Assembly: GCA_018969565.1 (NCBI GenBank)
Contig: JAGWYC010000045.1
Coordinates: forward strand, 1-11,003
Reading direction: 5' to 3'
Length of the DNA stretch: 11,003 nt
Source: Bacteroidota bacterium
GTDB lineage: Bacteria; Bacteroidota; Bacteroidia; NS11-12g; UBA955
Below the pieces are notes generated by a model. The model worked only from the letters and a program-made list of their open reading frames with translations, was not told where the DNA came from and ran no database searches. Below, piece after piece: positions 6,450 through 11,003 of the stretch. The stretch's first letter is position 1, and each line of letters starts with the position of its first letter. The position numbers were made by a program, and so were the translations under genes.

Positions 6450-7016
6450 ACCGGCGGCTCGGGCTTCGGCAATAGCTTCAAGTTCTTCGTACCAAGAGGC
6501 GCCCATCCTGCGAATCAACGCCTCTTTCAAAAATTTGTATAGCGGTATCTGCTGCTCATGCCCCGCAATGCAGGCCGACTTACAGATATACCAACGGTGA
6601 TTATTCATCACCAGAAACTCACCATAGTTGTTGATGCGAATTGGATACAGATGACAACTTATGGGTTTCTTGAATTCGGTTAAGCCCTGTTGCCAGGCGC
6701 GTTCCATGCCGCAAAGGGTAACGCCGTTTTCGCGGATGGCAAAAACGCAGGCTCCGTCGGGATGGCAACGAATCACGGCTTCTCCGTCACTGTCGCGCTC
6801 CCAAAATTCAGCTTGTGCAAGCAATGCCTTACTGTTTTCGGGCAAAACCTCCTTGATGGCCGGCAAAGCGGCCTCTATAGTGGCAATCTCTGCTTCATCC
6901 AGGGGCGCACCCGCATCGCCCTGAACGCAACATTCTCCTTTGCACAAATGCAACTGACAGGCAAAATGCCCCTCCAGTATGTCTTCACTCACCAGCGCTT
7001 CACCAACAATGAGCAT
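6438..7016 (-). CDS. DUF3109 family cysteine-cluster protein
   Basis: A 192-residue soluble protein with ten cysteines. The first group is ACQLHLCKGECCVQG (Cys20, 25, 29 and 30), then Cys84 and Cys90 (IRCHPDGACVFA), Cys102 (LCGMERAW), Cys121 (ISCHLYPIRI) and Cys145 and Cys149 (WYICKSAC). This order is the hallmark of DUF3109, a relative of the YkgJ-type proteins thought to bind zinc or an iron-sulfur cluster. Its role is not known. The ATG overlaps the stop of purE by one base (TGATG), so it is the last gene of the five-gene run. Its 3' end overlaps the convergent AhpD-like gene by 12 bases; no terminator hairpin is visible there. Confidence 0.88.
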   Translation of the reverse strand: MLIVGEALVSEDILEGHFACQLHLCKGECCVQGDAGAPLDEAEIATIEAALPAIKEVLPENSKALLAQAEFWERDSDGEAVIRCHPDGACVFAIRENGVTLCGMERAWQQGLTEFKKPISCHLYPIRINNYGEFLVMNNHRWYICKSACIAGHEQQIPLYKFLKEALIRRMGASWYEELEAIAEARAAGSGV

Positions 7017-7534
7017 CAGAAATTGCGGTTGTTCAGGTAATCTTCAAATCCTTCTGACTCCAACTTTTCAGCCTTGTTCAGCACTTCCAGTTCCAGATTG
7101 CGCTTGTAGGCCTGAACCCTTTGTGACAGTTCATGATTGTTCAGCGCCAGAATCTGTGCGGCCATGATGCCCGCGTTACGCGCCCCGTTGATGGCCATGG
7201 TGGCCACGGGAACACCGGGGGGCATTTGTACAATCGAATACAGTGAATCTAAACCCGACATGGTTTTCGACTGCACCGGCACGCCAATTACGGGCAAATG
7301 CGTGATGCTGGCCACCATACCCGGAAGGTGGGCTGCTCCGCCGGCGCCGGCGATGATGGCATCAAATCCGTTTTCATGCGCAGAAGCTGCAAAGTCAAAC
7401 ATCCTTTTGGGTGTGCGGTGCGCGGATACCACGGTGAGCTGGTATTCCACCCCGAAATGTTCCAGGATGCGGGCGGCTTCCTGCATTACCGGCAGGTCTG
7501 AATCCGAACCCATGATGATTGCTACTTTGGCCAT
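7016..7534 (-). CDS. purE: PurE, N5-carboxyaminoimidazole ribonucleotide mutase
   Basis: A 172-residue cytoplasmic enzyme of purine synthesis that converts N5-CAIR to 4-carboxy-AIR. The hallmark motifs are present: IIMGSDSDLPVM (6-17) for the phosphate-binding loop, SAHRTP (37-42) with the catalytic His39, and GAGGAAHLPGMVA (63-75). This pattern and length fit the bacterial (class I) mutase, which works with PurK; purK is not in the window. The frame extends upstream to 7675, but that extension overlaps pssA and has no family match, so the ATG at 7534 is chosen. It lies 13 bases after the pssA stop and overlaps the DUF3109 start by one base. Confidence 0.96.
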   Translation of the reverse strand: MAKVAIIMGSDSDLPVMQEAARILEHFGVEYQLTVVSAHRTPKRMFDFAASAHENGFDAIIAGAGGAAHLPGMVASITHLPVIGVPVQSKTMSGLDSLYSIVQMPPGVPVATMAINGARNAGIMAAQILALNNHELSQRVQAYKRNLELEVLNKAEKLESEGFEDYLNNRNF

Positions 7535-7547
7535 ATTTACTACAAAA

Positions 7548-8279
7548 TTAGGCGGTTCCTGACGATTGTACTGCCGAGCCGGGCTTCCGCCACAGGTAAT
7601 CCGCGCCGGACAACAAGAGGTAGGCCAGGAATATCCAGGGTACTGATTGCCAGCCCTGAAGGATGATTCCCGCAAGCATGATCAGTAAAAAGGTATAATG
7701 AAAAGGTTGGGCGCGCAGGCTGAACGACTTGAATTTAAAAGCCATCAGCGGCAAATCACTCACCAGCAGGTAGGCGGAAATAACCGGAAACAGGGTAACA
7801 AAGCGGAAATGGGTAATCACCGGTTCCAGCAGCCCCTGAGCTTCTACGATGAATGGAAACGAGGCGATGAGCAACGCATTAGCCGGGGTGGGCACACCCA
7901 GAAAGCCGGTGGTCTGTCGCTCGTCAATATTGAATTTCGCAAGCCTGTAGGCAGAAAACAGGGGTATGGCCAGAAAAACGTAGCCGTTGATACAGAAGCC
8001 TTCGGCGGCGCAATAGCCATTGCTGATGGCCAGATATTGCATGATGAAGCCCGGGGCCACACCGAATGTTACCAGGTCAGCCAGCGAATCCAGTTGAACC
8101 CCCAGAGGCGAATTGGCCTTGAGCAGGCGCGCAGCAAAGCCGTCCAGGAAGTCGAAGCCTGCAGCCAGCAGCATGAGCCAGGAGGCCTGCACGGGCTTCC
8201 CGTTGAATACTGCTGCGATGGCCAGACAACCGCAGGCCAGGTTGGACAGGGTGAGCAGGTTGGGAATCTGTTTCATCAT
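7548..8279 (-). CDS. pssA: CDP-diacylglycerol--serine O-phosphatidyltransferase (phosphatidylserine synthase)
   Basis: A 243-residue integral membrane enzyme that makes phosphatidylserine from CDP-diacylglycerol and serine, the first step towards phosphatidylethanolamine. The CDP-alcohol phosphotransferase motif D-x2-DG-x2-AR-x8-G-x3-D-x3-D is complete: Asp43, Asp46-Gly47, Ala50-Arg51, Gly60, Asp64 and Asp68. The later motifs SAYRLAKFNID and GFLGVPTPANA are typical of the serine-specific subgroup rather than the phosphatidylglycerophosphate or cholinephosphotransferase groups. About six to eight hydrophobic stretches lie along the chain. Two adjacent ATGs (8279 and 8276) overlap the upstream gene's stop by four or one base, so translation is coupled either way. 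The partner decarboxylase gene (psd) is not in the window. Confidence 0.95.
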   Translation of the reverse strand: MMKQIPNLLTLSNLACGCLAIAAVFNGKPVQASWLMLLAAGFDFLDGFAARLLKANSPLGVQLDSLADLVTFGVAPGFIMQYLAISNGYCAAEGFCINGYVFLAIPLFSAYRLAKFNIDERQTTGFLGVPTPANALLIASFPFIVEAQGLLEPVITHFRFVTLFPVISAYLLVSDLPLMAFKFKSFSLRAQPFHYTFLLIMLAGIILQGWQSVPWIFLAYLLLSGADYLWRKPGSAVQSSGTA

Positions 8280-10180
8280 TCTTTAATCACGAAGCCCAGG
8301 GTAGCTTCCAGGTATTTGGTATGCTGCGCGAACTTAGGGGTTCCCGGCAAGCGTTTGCCTTCATAACGCCAGTCAGCGCGTGACAAGTCGCGACCCACAC
8401 CGCCGGAAATGCCCAGGCTGAGCGGCCCCAGTGCATAACGGAAATGTGCAGCTACAGAAACCAGCAGGGCAGGATTTCGGTATAAAACACGTTCAGTGGG
8501 CAGGGGATTCAGGAAATTCTGAGGCTTATCTGCCGCTTTCAATTCCAAGCGCGACATGGCGAAGCCTATTCCGGTGCCAATGGCCAGGTTGAAATGTCTG
8601 GAGCGCAGCAGGTCTTTAGAGGTTTCTGATACGGCACGGAACATATTAAAGCGCATCATCGAGTCAGACTGGGCGCCGTAGCGCAGATTGCGTGTGGGAA
8701 GCCACAACATGCTGAAGCGTCCACCTGCTGATTCATCCCATTTGGTCGGGAAATAGGCGATGTCAAAGCCCTGCATCACCAGGTTGTCGGCAATCAGTGG
8801 AAGCCCGAAGCCCTGCAGTGCCTGATTCAGCGGCCCCAGTTTCGTCCATTCCCGATGATACACATAACTCATGTGCGTGAATTCGTACTCAGATTGGTAA
8901 TCGTAATCTTCTTCCTCATCGTAATCGAAATCCTCTTCCGTGATGTTGTTGAACAGCACAAAGTCATAACGCGAGGCCAGCACCGGATAGCTCTTCTTAA
9001 GGGTATCCAGAGAAAACAGGGCTACGCTTCCTTCAGGCGTTTCAGCAGCAAAGGCTTCCACTTCCTGCTCCTGTGTGTTTTTATCATTTTCCTCATCATC
9101 ATCGGCACCATCTGCATAAAAATAGCCGATGGTAACCACATGGCTGCGGAAGGGCTCCGGCATCAGCGTGGACATTTTCTGCGAGATGGAGTTATAGTTC
9201 AGCCAGCCACAGGGGCCATTCTGTAAAGCCGTTCCCGCGTGGCAACGTCCGAATTGTCCATAAAATTTACCCTTGGGATAGCGCAACAGCAATGCCTTCA
9301 TGTTGTCGTACATCACCTTTTCACGGAAGGTGTACTGAAAGGGCGTGTACTCGTAATCATCCCATTCCAGGTATTGCTTCAAGGACCGCAGCAGGGTATC
9401 GGTCAGGCCGAAATTCTTGCCTAGATAGCTTCGGTATTGTGGCTTCAGGCTGTCGAATTGTGCCAGGAATAGCCGCAAGGTGGGGCGCACCTCATAATTT
9501 TCTGCGGATACATCCGATGCATCGTTGTCATAGCCTTCTTCATCTTCCTCTTCATAAGAAGAACTTCCCTGGTGATAAATCTGCCGGGCCAAGCCCTTGA
9601 TGGCTTCCACACCCACCAGCAAGTCGTCCGGAATACCGGAATCGGGAAGTAGTTGTTCCAGCAGCAGCAGCGGCACATCGGTGTATCGTTCCACGTCGAT
9701 ACCGCTTACAATCACTTTGGCAGAATCAGGCAATTCCCGGTTCCATTCCCGCATGGCGCGGTACATGTCCATATAATCGCTGCCGGTGGTATTATCCAGG
9801 ATATCCAGCCAGATGGAATCGCCGGTATTGATGTACTGCTGCAGCACATATCCACGCGCAAAGCCCAGCTCCAGAATCATGTTGCGCACCCCTCCCCTCT
9901 TATGCAGGTAGCGCATCAGTTTCAGCTCCATGGCACTGTTGAATTCCATGAAACGATGATCTTCTCCACCAAGAAAGAACCGCCCGTATTTAGCCGCAGA
10001 ATCCATCACCTCAAACCCGGAAAAGGAGTCGTTAATCTGGTAGTCAATCAGCCAGGCCCGGGGTGTTTGCGCAGGGGCCGTGATATCGGGCGGAGAAGCA
10101 CTATCGTGATTCTTTTGCGCGGAAGCCTGCATGGCCGTGAGCAGCAGGATGCCGCAGAAGGAAAAAAGTCTTTGTTTCAT
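8276..10180 (-). CDS. Exported erythromycin-esterase-like protein with a predicted C-terminal beta-barrel-like domain
   Basis: A 634-residue protein with a signal peptide to about residue 21 (MQASAQ). Residues about 65-450 resemble the erythromycin esterase (EreA/EreB) fold: RFFLGGEDHRFMEFNSAMEL (67-86), ILELGFARGYVLQQYINTGD (102-121), REWNREL and SGIDVERYTD (144-168), and FREKVMYDN plus KFYGQFGRCHAG (285-316). In the first motif the family's LGExxHxxxEF reads LGGEDHRFMEF: His75 and Glu79 are kept but the family's Glu is Gly72, with Glu73 beside it. Three acidic inserts lie at about 209-218, 357-375 and 415-433. The last 110 residues (about 525-634) have alternating strands such as HFNLAIGTGIGFAM and GPLSLGISGGVGRDLS that suggest an outer-membrane beta domain. 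Substrate unknown; antibiotic resistance is not implied. It follows yicC by 10 bases and overlaps pssA by 4. Confidence 0.75.
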   Translation of the reverse strand: MKQRLFSFCGILLLTAMQASAQKNHDSASPPDITAPAQTPRAWLIDYQINDSFSGFEVMDSAAKYGRFFLGGEDHRFMEFNSAMELKLMRYLHKRGGVRNMILELGFARGYVLQQYINTGDSIWLDILDNTTGSDYMDMYRAMREWNRELPDSAKVIVSGIDVERYTDVPLLLLEQLLPDSGIPDDLLVGVEAIKGLARQIYHQGSSSYEEEDEEGYDNDASDVSAENYEVRPTLRLFLAQFDSLKPQYRSYLGKNFGLTDTLLRSLKQYLEWDDYEYTPFQYTFREKVMYDNMKALLLRYPKGKFYGQFGRCHAGTALQNGPCGWLNYNSISQKMSTLMPEPFRSHVVTIGYFYADGADDDEENDKNTQEQEVEAFAAETPEGSVALFSLDTLKKSYPVLASRYDFVLFNNITEEDFDYDEEEDYDYQSEYEFTHMSYVYHREWTKLGPLNQALQGFGLPLIADNLVMQGFDIAYFPTKWDESAGGRFSMLWLPTRNLRYGAQSDSMMRFNMFRAVSETSKDLLRSRHFNLAIGTGIGFAMSRLELKAADKPQNFLNPLPTERVLYRNPALLVSVAAHFRYALGPLSLGISGGVGRDLSRADWRYEGKRLPGTPKFAQHTKYLEATLGFVIKE

Positions 10181-10190
10181 AGTACCGGTA

Positions 10191-11003
10191 TTATAACAGG
10201 TTCAATACCTGTTCTCGTATTTGTTCCAGATGTTCTTTCATATCCACCACCGCCTGTTGCATGGGGAAATGGTTTGATTTAACACCCATCGTATTGAGTT
10301 CTCTTCCAATTTCCTGGGCGATGAAATTGAGTTTCTTGCCTGATGGTTCCTTCAGCAGACAGGTTTCAAAGTAATCCAGATGCTGGGCGAGGCGGTTCTT
10401 TTCTTCGCTTATATCCAGCTTTTCCACGTAGAGGATGACCTCCTGCTCGAAGCGGTTGCGATCCATCCTGCCTTCCGCCTCCTGCGATTCCAGGGCGGCC
10501 CAGAGGCGTTTGCGCAGCAGTTCACGGCGGGGCTGTTCTTCCTGTTCCACCAGTTTCAAGCCTTCCCGAATCTGAAGCAAAGCATGCCGCAGGATTTCCC
10601 CGATGCGGCTTCCCTCCTGCTTGCGGAAACTTTCCAGATTTTCGATGCTCTGTGTCAAGGCCTGAAAGAAGGTGCTGCGCAACAGTTCTTCATCGGTAGT
10701 TTCGTTTACCCGCAGTACATCAGGCATGGCCATCACCTTGCCCAACAGGTCGTGTACCTCGGTATTCAGCTTCTCGGCCAGCAGTTTCATTTGCGAGGCG
10801 TAGGCTTCCGCAAGAGGAATATCGGCGCTTACACGGCTGCTGTTTTCTGCGCCGGGCAGGTATTCCATGCTTACCGAAGCACTTACTGACCCGCGCTCCA
10901 GTTGCTCGCGCAGGCGCTGCCTCAGCTCAGGTTCGAAGGCGGAAAAATTCCGCGACATACGCACATCCAGGTCGAAGTACTTGCCATTCAGCGACTTCAG
11001 GGA
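10191..11003 (-). CDS. yicC: YicC/YloC family endoribonuclease, 5' end outside the window
   Basis: 270 residues are visible, and the frame is open at the right edge, so roughly 20 N-terminal residues lie outside (family length about 290). The visible start, SLKSLNGKYFDLDVRMSRNF, matches the segment after the usual MTGFGR opening, so a GTG at 10964 is not the start. The helical middle and the C-terminal block GKKLNFIAQEIGRELNTMG, followed by SNHFPMQQAVVDMKEHLEQI, are diagnostic. Family members cleave or promote decay of RNA; the E. coli protein affects stability of the small RNA RyhB. In many genomes yicC is next to gmk; here it is followed by the erythromycin-esterase-like gene after 10 bases. 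It is the first visible gene of the five-gene run, and the promoter lies outside the window. Confidence 0.92.
   Translation of the reverse strand, partial: SLKSLNGKYFDLDVRMSRNFSAFEPELRQRLREQLERGSVSASVSMEYLPGAENSSRVSADIPLAEAYASQMKLLAEKLNTEVHDLLGKVMAMPDVLRVNETTDEELLRSTFFQALTQSIENLESFRKQEGSRIGEILRHALLQIREGLKLVEQEEQPRRELLRKRLWAALESQEAEGRMDRNRFEQEVILYVEKLDISEEKNRLAQHLDYFETCLLKEPSGKKLNFIAQEIGRELNTMGVKSNHFPMQQAVVDMKEHLEQIREQVLNLL

Noticed and set aside
7535..7675. N-terminal extension of PurE by 47 residues
   Set aside because: The extension is Cys/Pro/Arg-rich, overlaps pssA and has no family match; PurE normally begins at the strand that starts at base 7534.
7698..8366. 222-residue open frame on the plus strand antisense to pssA
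   Set aside because: It mirrors the coding frame of pssA, whose full catalytic motif is present; the antisense product has no recognisable domain and is rich in Gln and Gly as shadow frames often are.
8276..10180. Macrolide resistance gene
   Set aside because: The resemblance to EreA/EreB is at the fold-motif level only; key residues differ, the protein has extra domains, and it lies in a housekeeping operon.
9653..10282. 209-residue open frame on the plus strand antisense to the erythromycin-esterase-like gene
   Set aside because: It lies opposite the signal peptide and first motifs of a well-supported gene and spans the next gene junction; no domain seen.
1..11003. CRISPR array, insertion sequence, phage or attachment site next to the tRNA
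   Set aside because: No regularly spaced repeats, transposase or integrase genes, or duplicated tRNA 3' end were seen; the tRNA flanks hold only its promoter and terminator.

Overview
The window looks like chromosomal DNA of a Bacteroidota bacterium. Three things point there. The gene families are typical of the phylum (a DUF3857-type secreted protein, a CGHC thioredoxin-fold lipid-free periplasmic protein with a long N-terminal region, DUF3109, small secreted outer-membrane barrel-like proteins). Most starts lack a strong Shine-Dalgarno sequence. The tRNA gene is preceded by a good match to the Bacteroidota promoter (TTTG, 20 bases, TAnnTTTG). A finer placement is not possible from sequence alone. 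It is a gene-dense housekeeping region; no insertion sequence, phage gene, integrase or CRISPR array is seen, and no gene-free stretch exceeds about 240 bases.

Layout from left to right. (1) Bases 1-995, minus strand: a LON-domain protein followed by tsaB (tRNA t6A synthesis; runs off the left edge), coupled by a TGATG overlap. (2) 1065-1469, plus strand: a small secreted DUF4177-like protein, divergent from the LON gene. (3) 1482-3544, minus strand: an alkyltransferase-like DNA repair protein with PAHR in place of PCHR, overlapping by 4 bases a secreted DUF3857-like protein whose transglutaminase-like part seems to have lost its catalytic residues. (4) 3610-5226, plus strand: a secreted thioredoxin-fold oxidoreductase, divergent from (3), with an 18-base palindrome in the shared promoter region. 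(5) 5218-5865, minus strand: a secreted barrel-like protein of unknown function. (6) 5927-6094: tRNA-Phe(GAA) on the minus strand with its own promoter and terminator. (7) 6102-6449, plus strand: an AhpD/carboxymuconolactone decarboxylase-like protein. (8) 6438-11003, minus strand: a tight five-gene run, yicC (cut by the right edge), an erythromycin-esterase-like protein with a predicted C-terminal barrel, pssA, purE and a DUF3109 protein, with junctions of +10, -4, +13 and -1 bases.

How the genes fit together: the five-gene run joins RNA turnover (YicC), phosphatidylserine synthesis (PssA), purine synthesis (PurE) and a cysteine-cluster protein, which looks like a growth-linked housekeeping operon rather than one pathway. 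The most unusual member is the 634-residue erythromycin-esterase-like protein between yicC and pssA: its active-site motif is altered, it has three strongly acidic insertions, and it seems to end in an outer-membrane-like beta domain. I found no convincing evidence for a new defence or mobile system.
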